Source of the DNA: Epinephelus fuscoguttatus
Lineage: Eukaryota; Chordata; Actinopteri; Perciformes; Serranidae
Direction: 5' to 3'
Assembly (NCBI RefSeq): GCF_011397635.1
Contig: NC_064767.1
Span: 1,244,501 to 1,308,500 of the forward strand
DNA: 64,000 nucleotides
Part shown: piece after piece, positions 41,350 to 51,801 of the stretch
Layout of the letters: each line of letters begins with the position of its first letter
How positions within the stretch are numbered: position 1 is the first letter of the stretch
Translations under genes and position numbers: made by a program
Notes under the pieces: model-generated
The model's database searches: none
What the model was told of the DNA's origin: nothing
Seen by the model: the letters and a program-made list of their open reading frames with translations, nothing else

Positions 41350-42152
41350 ACACCTGGCTGTCCTGTCCATTAAAGGCAAAATGGTCCCAAAAAATATCTA
41401 AATAAAAAAAAAGATTAATCTGCCTGCAGCATCAGACGGGCGGGGCTTAATAACCAACTGAGAGTACACTAATAAAGTAAATTTCCCCCAGGCTCCCATC
41501 ACCTGCCTGACACTGAAACAACCATCTGATCCTCCCTGGAAGTTAAAACCTTTTATTTTCAAATACTGAAGGTGGCAGCGAGAAGCCGGATCCCTCCATG
41601 TGTCTTTGTTCATATTGTCAATCACAGATTTTTGGCTTTTGAATTGGAACAAAGACAGAAACTGAATTTAAATGATAAACCACAGAGAGGTACTCCACCA
41701 CAGCCATCAGTCAGTAATCTTCTAACTGTAAAACAGAAAGAAATATAGTTGCTTGTTCCCTCACTTCAGTTATGTGATTCTTAAACTGAGTGACATCCAG
41801 CACAATAGTTCAGATATAAATTCGACCTTTATAAAGACATGTATTAATCAGACTATTTGTGTTTTACTGAGGTCGTGGTGTGCAGCGGTGTTGAACTGGA
41901 CTACATTACATTGAGAGTTGTTTCTATGGTTTACATGCCTTATTAAAAACACTAAGGTAAGAATATTAGAGACACATTTTAGTAAAGTTCAACACCACAA
42001 ACTACAACCTCAGCAATAAACACATTGGACAGTTTTAACAAAAAAATCCCCCCGAAAAAACAAAAACAGCCATTAAGCTTCGTAAAGATCGAAGATGTGG
42101 CAGAGCTGTTGTACTGGATTACATTAGACTGCATAAAATGACCGGGGTGTAA

Positions 42153-42200
<48 letters not shown>

Positions 42201-42462
42201 TTTTGAGACCTCTCCCCCAGTTCAGCATTGTTCAAAACTTTCTACTCGAGTGTTTCAAACAAACTCCTGCCTGTTTGATAAAAGCTATAAACACTTCCTC
42301 TGAGTGCTCTCTGCTTTAACAAAGTCACAAATAAACGTCTGTATCTTTAAATCTCAAACACGATCTGATCTCTGACTGATTTGATCAGTCATACTCACCC
42401 ACTGCTTTCCCCACCATTTTCGCAATGTCATTGCTTTCCCCAAATCCTTTTAAGAAATTCAT
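39622..42462 (-). CDS. family gene B: glycine-rich repeat protein, unrecognised (about 140 aa)
   Basis: I do not recognise this protein. Three exons with phase-1 introns give a short alpha-helical-looking N-terminus (MNFLKGFGESNDIAKMVG), the shared junction motif GNAVESGVKNFLG, a Gly/Asp/Lys-rich region with loose repeats such as EGFSFGKFLSSGDDGQKD and SGFGLANALNPCGGGQND, and the terminus GIDAAAAALGDLFDQ. No signal peptide or membrane span is evident, so an intracellular disordered protein is likeliest. It has a TATA box 81-87 bases before the ATG and a TGACGTCA site further up, both shared with gene C. The flanks are much more like gene C than the coding exons are. Confidence 0.7.
40383..40694 (-). 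CDS. gene B exon 2 (Gly/Asp/Lys-rich)
   Basis: The exon starts after TTTTACAG and ends CCAG|GTGAGT, with 103 full codons and phase 1 on both sides. It begins GNAVESGVKNFLGGEEQKDD and is rich in G, D, K, Q and N. Confidence 0.75.
41307..41347. repeat. (CT)n microsatellite in gene B intron 1
   Basis: A CT dinucleotide run of about 20 units. Confidence 0.95.
42152..42201. repeat. (AAT)n microsatellite in gene B intron 1
   Basis: About 16 ATA/AAT trinucleotide units. The matching intron of gene C lacks it. Confidence 0.95.
42399..42462 (-). CDS. gene B exon 1
   Basis: Twenty-one codons plus one base, ending GCAGTGG|GTGAGT in phase 1. The ATG is placed by the shared promoter and by comparison with gene C, whose first exon sits at the equivalent point. 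Confidence 0.72.
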
Positions 42463-42542
42463 GTTTACTGCTGTGTCAAGTGTGTGCTGAGTGTGTTGAG
42501 AGTGTGTGTTGAGAGTGTGTTTCTGGGTGGAGGAGGTTTGGT

Positions 42543-42549
42543 CTTATAG
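42543..42549 (-). promoter_or_regulatory. gene B TATA box
   Basis: CTATAAG lies 81-87 bases upstream of the gene B ATG and is matched at the same place in gene C (57571-57577), within a promoter block that is similar in both. Confidence 0.6.
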
Positions 42550-42639
42550 CAGCAGGTGTCCCTGCAGGTGACGCCTCTCTGGTCTCGCTCTGTTGAGGAA
42601 TCAGGTGTCGCTGCAGGGTCGACCTGTCTCACAGCTCGG

Positions 42640-42647
42640 TGACGTCA
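42640..42647. promoter_or_regulatory. CRE-like palindrome TGACGTCA upstream of gene B
   Basis: A perfect CREB/ATF-type palindrome lies about 90 bases above the TATA box. Gene C has the identical octamer at 57655-57662, so it has survived divergence of the promoter. Confidence 0.55.
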
Positions 42648-42992
42648 CTGCAGCAGTACAGTGAGTGTCTCAGGAACTTTAATTCAGTCAGGAGAGACAA
42701 GTGAGTGATGGGAAGATAAACAGGTGTACAGGTGAACAGAGGATGTGATGATGTCACATAAAGTCTTTGGTGGATCAACTCCTGAGGGAGATTGAATAGC
42801 TGACACAACCGCTGGTGTCTCATTTGACGGCCGCAGACAATGACTGCAGGAAATTATGAGTGAGCATACGTGAGAGGAGTGAATGGCAGATGGTGTGACA
42901 AACATTACAGACCCAGAAGCATGCAAAGGCACAGTCGACTGACTCGGCTTTCACCAGAGCTTCATTTGTTTACATGTAAACACACGAGTCAG

Positions 42993-43852
42993 AAAGACAT
43001 AAAAACTGGATGAGCACCAATTTCCTGATGTTAAATTCAGACAAAACTGAAGTTATTGTTCTTGGCCCCAAACAACTCAGAGACTCTTTATCTGATGACA
43101 TAGTTTCTCTAGATGGCATTGCTCTGGCCTCTAGCACTACCGTAAGAAACCTCGGAGTAACATTTGATCAAGATTTGTCTTTTAATTCTCATTTAAAGCA
43201 AACCTCACGGACTGCATTTTTTCATCTGCGTAATATTGTGAAAATTAGGCCTATCCTGACCCGAAAAGATGCAGAAAAATTGGTCCACACTTTTGTTACC
43301 TCAAGGCTGGATTACTGTAACTCTCTGTTATCAGGTAGCTCTAGTAAGTCCTTAAAAACTCTCCAGCTAATTCAGAATGCAGCAGCACGTGTACTAACAG
43401 GAACTAAGAAACGAGATCATATTTCTCCTGTTTTAGCTTCTCTGCACTGGCTCCCTGTAAAATCCAGAATTGAATTTAAAATCCTACTGTTAACTTATAA
43501 AGCTCTAAATGGTCAAGCTCCGTCATATCTTAGAGAGCTCATAGTGCCATATTATCCCACCAGAACACTGCGCTCTGAGAACGCAGGGTTACTCGTGGTC
43601 CCTAAAGTCTCCAAAAGTAGATCAGGAGCCAGAGCCTTCAGCTATCAGGCTCCTCTCCTGTGGAATCATCTTCCTGTTACGGTCCGGGAGGCAGACACCG
43701 TCTCCACATTTAAGACTAGACTTAAGACTTTCCTCTTTGATAAAGCTTATAGTTAGGGCTGGCTCAGGCTTGCCCTGTACCAGCCCCTAGTTAGGCTGAC
43801 TTAGGCCTAGTCTGCCGGAGGACCCCCCTATAATACACCGGGCACCTTCTCT

Positions 43853-43910
<58 letters not shown>

Positions 43911-44500
43911 TCCTATTACTGCATCTTGCTAACTCGGCCATTCTGGATGTCACTAACTCGGCTTCTTCTCCGGAGCCTTTGTGCTCCACTGTCTCTCAGA
44001 TTAACTCATATCACAGCGGTGCCTGGACAGCGTGACGTGTGTGGTTGTGCTGCTGCCGTGGTCCCGCCAGATGCCTCCTGCTGCTGCTGCCATCATTAGT
44101 CATTAGTCATACTTCTTCTGTTATTATACACATATGATTATTGTCACACGTATACTGTCAGATAACAATGTTGTTGTAAGCTACTGTCATTACCTGCATC
44201 TCTCTCTCTCTCTCTCTCTGTCTCATTGTGTCATGTGGATTACTGTTAATTTATCATGTTGATCTGTTCTGTACGACATCTATTGCACGTCTGTCCGTCC
44301 TGGAAGAGGGATCCCTCCTCAGTTGCTCTTCCTGAGGTTTCTACCGTTTTTTTTCCCTGTTAAAGGGTTTTTTGGGGAGTTTTTCCTGATCAGCTGTGAG
44401 GGTCCTAAGGACAGAGGGATGTCGTATGCTGTAAAGCCCTGTGAGGCAAATTGTGATTTGTGATATTGGGCTTTATAAATAAAATTGATTGATTGATTGA
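42993..44500 (+). mobile_element. L2-type LINE, 5'-truncated (copy 2, plus strand)
   Basis: A 248-codon open frame (43010-43756) encodes the C-terminal part of the reverse transcriptase: NSDKTEVIVLGPKQLRDS, TSRLDYCNSLLSGSSSKSLK, HISPVLASLHWLPVKSRIEF, SYQAPLLWNHLPVTVREADT. It is the inverted, near-identical counterpart of copy 1 at 36.6-38.9 kb. It ends with a CT microsatellite (43856-43907), a 3' UTR and a TTGA repeat tail. It sits upstream of gene B. Confidence 0.93.
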
Positions 44501-44959
44501 GTCAGTCTGCAGGTTCGTGGGCAGGTTACCAGGTGTGTGCGTGTGTGTGTGGTTCCTCATTCAGCATCCTCCCTCCAAAAGAATTAAAAAAAAAGGCTGC
44601 AGGACTCATGACTAACCTGGCCTTAGAAGGTCTTTTAGTTCAACCAAACGCTGAACGAGACTTTTGGTCAGGTGACCAAAATGTTACAGTTAACTTTAAT
44701 GAATTGAAAACACGCTGAAATAGCGACAGCTCCGGCTACACCTCCCACACCACAATGTTACCACTGTGGATTTTGTTTTTATACTTGATCCTGATTTGCT
44801 GAAGTCTGTTTTACACTGCTGGCAGAACACAGGTTAGAAAATTAATTAGTCTATTGGAATTTATAACAGATAATATTCAATCAATAAAACTAAAGTGATT
44901 CCACATCTGCTGAATGCAGTTCTTCAGTTTAACTTTTAATCTGCTGCATCGAGTTCAAA

Positions 44960-45341
44960 GAGGTGGCATGTGGTTAGCACTGTCACCTCACAGCAAGAAA
45001 CATCCTGGTTCGAGCCCAGGATTGAGAAGCCCTTCTGTGTGGAGTCTGCATGTTCTCCTCGTGTCAGCGTGGGTTTCCTCCAGGTGCTCTGACATGTTCT
45101 CCCCGTGTCAGCGTGGGTTTCCTCCAGGTGCTCCGACATGTTCTCCCCATGTCAGCGTGGGTTTCCTCCAGGTGCTCTGACATGTTCTCCCTGTGTCAGT
45201 GTGGGTTTCCTCCAGGTGCTCCAGTTTCCTCCCACAGTCCAAAGACATGCAGGTTAATTGGTGACGGTTGTCCGTCTCTATGTGTCAGCCCTGTGATAGT
45301 CTGGTGACCTGTCCAGGGTGAACCCTGCCTCTCACACAATG
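44960..45341 (+). repeat. tRNA-like SINE-type fish repeat, left part, with 44-bp tandem units
   Basis: It starts GTGGTTAGCACTGTCACCTC and GGTTCGAGCCCAGGATTG, which resemble tRNA A- and B-box sequences. About four 44-bp units (GTCAGCGTGGGTTTCCTCCA...) follow, then CAAAGACATGCAGGTTAATT and TGTCCAGGGTGAACCCTGCC. The element is interrupted at 45341 and resumes at 46020. Confidence 0.8.
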
Positions 45342-46019
45342 GCCCCTTTTACACAACCAGATTTTTGGCGAATGTTGGGCCGTTTTGCCGCCAAGCTGCG
45401 AGCGTTTAGATACACGGAGCCGGATTGGTGAGTTGATCCAAGGTGCCCAATTTTCCGCCTCGTAGGGTAGACATATTGGTGGAACCTTTTTAGTTTAAAC
45501 AGACCTAGGTGGCCTTCTGCAATGGGAGGGGCTGTTGATGACTTGTGGGAGGAGCTGTTGATGACGCCGCACGTGCGAGCCACTGGCGGTGGATAAACAG
45601 GAAACAGCTGATAGCAGGAATTAGCGAGCAGCTAGTAGCAAGAGGGAAACACAAACCTGACAGACACTGTAAAGATGAGCAACTGGGGAGACAAGGAATT
45701 GCGCGCCCTCCTTGTCCTCGCAAACGAAGAGGCCATTAACCGTCAGATGACGGGGACGGTGAAGGACGGGCCGACTTATGAGAGAATCGCCGAAGGACTG
45801 ACCAGCCGTGGCTTCCCTCCCACGTCACTGTTTACACGCTACACATTTTGTTACTTGCTCACGCCCCCCATTGCCCCGAAAAAGGCACATTCTGTATAAA
45901 CAAAAGTAGGTAGGCGGCATTTTGCTGCACTCCCCAATTTTGTATTTATACTGCCAATGCTGAAAAAAGACTGACTGGGCTTTCCTGCAAATTTGCACAA
46001 TTCCTGTTAAAAAGGGCTG
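45342..46019 (+). mobile_element. non-autonomous PIF/Harbinger-like transposon nested in the SINE-type repeat
   Basis: The element splits the host repeat, which resumes at ATGTCAGCTGGGATAGGC. An ATG triplet is present on both sides (45339-45341 and 46020-46022), as expected for a 3-bp Harbinger target duplication. The ends are imperfect inverted repeats (GCCCCTTTTACA against TGTTAAAAAGGGC). It keeps the first part of a Myb/SANT-like frame (45675-45899), but no transposase remains. Confidence 0.72.
45675..45899 (+). pseudogene. truncated Myb/SANT-like protein of Harbinger transposon
   Basis: The 74-codon frame reads SNWGDKELRALLVLANEEAI, then TGTVKDGPTYERIAEGLTSR and GF, the first two helices of the Myb-like DNA-binding protein that Harbinger elements encode next to their transposase. 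The third helix is lost, since the frame passes into unrelated sequence after SRGF. Confidence 0.68.
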
Positions 46020-46060
46020 ATGTCAGCTGGGATAGGCTCCACCCCCAAAGACAGCTGATA
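46020..46060 (+). repeat. SINE-type repeat, right part after the Harbinger insertion
   Basis: ATGTCAGCTGGGATAGGCTC plus CACCCCCAA continues the repeat interrupted at 45341. Confidence 0.7.
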
Positions 46061-46751
46061 ACCACCTTCATGGTGTGCAGGGATCAGAGGAGGGTGAATG
46101 AGGAAATCTGGTGGAGTCTGAGGACATCTGGTGATCAGGTTGGGAACTGCACTACAGCTACATTAACATTTCAGGGCATAATGCTCAGTTTTGATTGTTC
46201 CCCCAAATCTGATCGAGACTGTTGACATTCATGTTTGAAATGACCCCTACCTGACGTCAGGATCTCTGCCCTCAAATGCTTCACAATAATGTCACACATG
46301 CACATTGGAACAACAACACAGGTATGCATCAGATTCAGGACCACATGTGACAGACCACGTTCTCATTACAAACAAATGTGGCCCAAATCCAATATTTCTG
46401 CTCTTATCTGACACAGAAATCTGTTTTTTTTTTGTCCCCATCAGATCTGGGCTTCCTTCATATGTGGTTCTAAATCTGACACAATTCTGATCACTGACCC
46501 TGAGACTGCAGAGAGAACAATCATATCTGAACCTGAAGTTTGTAAATATTTAGTGACAGAAGATCAAACAGAACAAAATCAGAACAAACTGCTGCTGAAA
46601 CAGTTTAATTAGTATTTTATTGGCAAACTTCACCAAAACAAGAGACAATTTGCACTGGTGTTTAATACATTTAATTTATGACAACGACTGTTTAACTGAA
46701 TTAATGACACAAAGTACTGCTCATCTCCATGTGACATTACAGATATTTTAG

Positions 46752-46930
46752 TGAAACAAATATAAAGAATGCACATCCTCCAAATAAACTTTTTCCAATC
46801 GGTGCTGACGTCAAAGGAAAAACTTCAAGATTTGTCGCACACGAAGTATTGCTGCTCCCGTGCTTTATTCCCACACCAAACAAATAAACAGCGTTTCCCC
46901 TCATGTAGGAGGCTTCATCAGGCTTCAGGA
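46752..46930. mobile_element. 179-bp insertion with 14-bp target-site duplication
   Basis: TTACAGATATTTTA occurs directly on both sides (46738-46751 and 46931-46944), while the paralogous 62.03 kb region in unit 3 lacks the insert. The long duplication suggests a retroposed copy. The insert is not similar to any element I recognise. Confidence 0.6.
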
Positions 46931-47335
46931 TTACAGATATTTTAACCATAGACTTACTTACTGTTTTGACTTTACAGATACATTTTAATTTCCATCATGT
47001 TTTCAGTTCACTCTCATGGTGTAAAACCAGCAAAGGAAACATGAACATACCCAACATGTCAAAGTGTTTGTCACCAGCAGGAGCCAGCCACTAACATTCA
47101 ATTTAACTTTAAGTTATGTCATCGTGCATGTTTCTTACAGTTATATTATTTTCAATGATTTAATGTTAGAGGCTTTGAGGATGTCTCTGGTGGCGTCACG
47201 TTTTCTGTGTAAAACTCAAAAACAAATCATTCGTAAATATTGAAAGCAACAACGTTCCAGCAGTTTGGGTGGAGTTGCTCCGCTCTGAGGACGCTGCAGG
47301 TGGAGCCTCGATGGACGTGCTCTGCAGGGTGTTTG

Positions 47336-47382
47336 TTAAAAGAGTTTTGAAAGTCCTCCGATGACGTCCTTCACATCAAGCC
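47336..47382 (-). CDS. gene C exon 3
   Basis: After CTCTCAG it reads GLDVKDVIGGLSKLF then TAA. The 3' flank that follows is nearly identical to that of gene D. Confidence 0.7.
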
Positions 47383-50300
47383 CTGAGAGAAAGTGACAGA
47401 AAGACAAAGACAAGAGAATATAAAAGATAAACCACAAAACACCAGAAGAGATCAAGAACAATCAGATCAGTTACAACAATACTTGAAAACTCCTCAGCTT
47501 TTAGAAACAACAACCATTTATAATGTGTGACTTTTTGTAGGGTTGTAGGGTAGTGTTTGAAGTTTTGCTGGTTAAGACCCCGATCACACAGAAAGTGTTT
47601 TGGCAGCTGGAGGCAGCTTTTTGTAATAGTTTTTATTGAGAATGATGCTTTGTATAATCGTTTATAATGAGAATGAAACTTTTTGTAATCGTTTATAATG
47701 AGAATGAAACTTTTTGTAATAGCTTTTATTGAGAATGATGCTTTGTGTAATAGTTTTTAAGGAGAATGAAACTTTTTGTAATAGTTTATAATGAGAATGA
47801 AGCTTATTGTAATAGTTTTTATTGAAAATGATGCTTTGTGTAATAGTGAGATAGTGAATTGTGAGAATGAAGTTTTTGGGTGCCGTGTGCTCGTGCAGTG
47901 TGGCAGGCGCTGTGTGTGTACCTCACATACCAACCCCAGCCATCAAACGAACACTAACTCCATCCTACAGTTGGATCTCCAGTCTGGTTTTTACGATCTG
48001 CCTGCTTTCTTTATTGACAAGACAACGGTTAACCGTCAAAACAAGCAGGGACGGTGTTTACTGTCCGACAACTGGGAGCCAGAACCTCCAGTACTCAACA
48101 CTCCTAAATCATGGACGAGTCAGAGTGCCCTCTGCCTTACGTGAGCAAACAAACTCAATTAATATAACTCAAAGGCTACTTTACTTGACAATCATAGCAC
48201 TCTTGGCTGGTGACGTGGAAGTTAACCCGGGCATGACTCACCAATCCACACAGCTAATATGCTCTCCTCAAAACACCGGGCATCCACCTTTGCAACAGCG
48301 GCTGCCGTGGTCGGGGCCAATGGGGCTGTGCCGGGGGCTGGTTCCAGAGCTGGGGGCTGATGGCGATCTACTACACTCGGACACCATCACCTCCGCAGCG
48401 GCCCCTACAGCGGGACCGTGTCCGGGGCTAACAGCCCGGCAGCTAGCAGCTAACGGTGGCATCCTCCATTCTGACACCGACAACGCAGCAGCGGCTTCTC
48501 CAGCAGGGCCGTGCCCAGGGCTAACAACCCAGCAGCTGGCAGCTAACCACGGCATCCACCGTCCCGACGGCGTGGTGGCGGCTCTCTCAGCGAGACCGTG
48601 CATTGGATGAACAGCCCAGCGGCTAACAACTGGTGGCTGCGTCCACCATCCCGGCACCATTGCCCCGGTGGCGGCCCGTCTGTATTGCCCGGGCACCATC
48701 GGCACAGTGGCGGTTCACCCAGCGGGCCTGCGCCAAGGGCTAGTAACCCAGCAGCTGGAGGCCCATGACACCGTCAGTGAAAAATCAGCCCACCCAGAGG
48801 AGTTGAGTTCAGGGCCAGGGACAGGTGAGTCTGGTCCGAGGAAGATCAACGCTAGAAACCCTGTGTTTAAAAAAATAAGATCCATCAAGCTAATAAATCA
48901 CACGTTGAATCAAGCCAAAGTGATCTGGGATCCACAAAGTAAACCTAGAGGTTTACTTGGCGGGCATCTAAACATCCGGAGTATTCTTCCCAAGTGCGAG
49001 CAAGTTCACCATTTACTAAGTGACTCAAATCTGGACATTCTTTGTCTATCGGAAACTTGGTTTAATACCAATTCTCCCACGGCTGCACTATATGTACCAG
49101 GTTACAACATCTTTAGGAGAGAGCGAGTGGGGAGTAGGGGTGGGGGCATAATGTTTTATGTAAGGGAACACCTACAGTGCACTCAGATTGAATGGACTTG
49201 TGCAAACAACCTTGAATGTATTGGTCTTAAAATAATCCTCTCCCCACAAATGTCAATACTGTTGACTGTTGACTTCCTGCCTTGACACAGACACTGAATA
49301 ACATCAACTGGGCTGACCATCTCACCCACAATCATGTTAATGACAACTGTAATGTGTTCACAGCTGTTACTCAAGAAACAGTGTCTGTTTTTATGAAAAA
49401 AACTAAGTTAAAACCACAGAAAAAGAATCACCTCCCCTGGTTAAATGATAACGTACGGACACTGATGAAACAAAGAGACCAGGCTCTTAAAAAATCGTTG
49501 AAAACAAAAATGGTGCACGACAGACAGATATTCACTTCACTAAGAAATCAAGTTGTGAAGGAGATTAGACGTGCAAAAGCAAACTTTTTTATTAAAATTA
49601 TAAGCAACGCAGGAAGAAATGCCAAGGAAATCTGGTCAAATATTAAAAAACTGACAGGAAACCATACAGGAAGTAAAGAAATTAGGGAATTACAACTAAG
49701 GGAAAATGCAATCTATGATCCGAAACAAATTGCAACAGCACTTAACGATTATTTTGTTGACTCTGTTAATGACCTGGCACAAAGTTTTGATCCTGAAATG
49801 TGCCATCTCTTGCCGATGCCTTTAAACACAGTTGAGCCAGTCTTTGATCTTCTCACAGTATCCCAGCCACAGGTTGACGAGATTATCACTGGTCTCAAAA
49901 GCTCTAAAGCCAAAGACACATATGGTATGGATGCTGTGTTTTTAAAAAATCATAAGGAATCCTTAATAGCACCACTAACAGTCATTATAAATAACTCCAT
50001 AAACGAAGGAGTTTTCCCAGACTCCTGGAAATGCTCTGTCATTACGCCGATACATAAATCAGGTAATTCAGTACTAGTTAGTAACTACAGACCGATAAGT
50101 ATACTCCCCACAGCCTCCAAGACCATGGAAAAGCTGACTGCAGAGCAAATCATTAAACACCTGAATAATAGCCCATACATCCTTCACCAAATGCAGTTTG
50201 GCTTTAGAAAATATCACTCAACTGAAACAGCTGTCTGCTTTCTTCTAGAAAGCATAAAATCGAAGCTTGATAAATGCGGTGGTGTTGTTGGTGCTGTTTT

Positions 50301-51749
50301 CATTGACCTTAGAAAAGCCTTTGAAACTGTTAATCATGAAATACTGTTGACCAAACTGTCTCATTTCAGCTTTTCTCTGAATGCATTGAACTGGTTAAGA
50401 TCTTATGTTTCATCAAGGATGCAATGTGTCAGGGTACAGGACATGAAATCAGCGTTATGTAACAACATTCTTGGGGTACCACAAGGGTCAGTGCTGGGGC
50501 CGTTGCTCTTCAGTTTATTTATAAATGATCTACCAAACTGTTGTCCATCCACTGTAACTTGTCAAATGTATGCTGACGATGCAGTCTTGTATGTGCATGC
50601 GAAGGACAAAACACAAGCTGCACAAGACCTGACAGCTGCCATGAATAATGTGTACAAATGGCTTGAGACTTCACACTTACACCTTAATGTATCCAAGACT
50701 GTGTGTATGTACTTCTCAAAGAAGATAATTAATGATATTAACCCCGATGTTATTGTTCATAATCAAAGAATTGAAGCAGTACAACAATTTAAATATCTAG
50801 GAGTCATTCTTGAACCACAACTTAATTTTAAACAACAGGTTAAAAAAATTGTGAACAGAATGAAATTTAATTTGTCTAATTTTAGATTTATTTGAAATAA
50901 CCTGACTACTGAAACAGCTAAGTTGTACCTTGACTCAATGATTGTATCACATATGCTATATTGCATAACAAGCTGGGCAACTTTGTGTAAAACAACGCTA
51001 AAACCTATTGAAACAGTTTATCATCAAGCCTTAAAAGTACTCGATAAAAAAACTCAACAGTACCATCATTGTCGCATTCTGAACAAATATGAGCGAATGA
51101 ACTGGGAAAATACTGTGAAATACACTGATTCTGTGCTTATTTATAAAATTCTTCATGATCAAGCTCCACCACCACTACAAGTCTTTGTCAAAAGAAACTC
51201 AAACAGATCCACCAAAGCAGGCTCAAGGGGTGATTATACGGTACCACTCAGGAAAAGTACATTTGGACAAGCGACATTCTCCTATTGTGCATCGAAAACT
51301 TGGAACAATATATCGAGCACGATACACGAACTACCAACCATTGCATCATTTTCCAATCATCTTAAAGCATGGTTACTAGAAAACCAGATCTGTGAACACG
51401 GTCATACTTAAATTTGTATACTTTTTGTCTATTTGCTGTATGCTGTTGTATCTTAAAATGTTGTTTGTTGTATGCATGATGTTGTCTGTTGTATGCATGA
51501 TGCACTTTACTATGGGAATTCGGCAATAGATTATCACACTTATTAGCACTTTATTACGGGCATTTCTGCAATATGAATCAGCACTTTATTATGGCCAGGC
51601 ACCCTGCAATAGAATATAGAATATTTTGTTGTTATTGTGGTTGTTGTGGAAAGTTCTTATTGTCCTTCCTCCCTCCTCTTCTCTTCTTGCACCTACCTGC
51701 TTATGGGACAGGAGATGGAAATTAGCTGTACGGCTACAATCTCTTCTCA

Positions 51750-51801
<52 letters not shown>

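Larger units (their letters stand above)
39090..46500. repeat. tandem duplication unit 1 (contains gene B)
   Basis: The sequence starting TATTTAGTGAAGATCAAA near 39120 recurs at about 46550 and 61860 with the same downstream order: 3' flank, last exon, repeat exon, intron 1, promoter. Upstream markers AATTAAAAAAAAAGGCTGCA (44.58 kb) and the 46.1 kb region match 59.29 and 60.4 kb in unit 2. Confidence 0.7.

Noticed and set aside
37767..43756. 192-aa and 248-aa frames as host reverse-transcriptase-like genes
   Set aside because: They are C-terminal parts of 5'-truncated L2 LINEs with tails and, in copy 1, frame breaks.
44960..45010. A functional tRNA gene, because of A- and B-box-like sequences
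   Set aside because: The boxes belong to a common SINE-type repeat; no cloverleaf with acceptor and anticodon stems could be drawn.
47861..48144. 117-aa plus-strand frame starting in the minisatellite (47791-48144) as a gene
   Set aside because: It starts in repeat DNA and overlaps the LINE 5' region in another frame than the one with the 2A motif.
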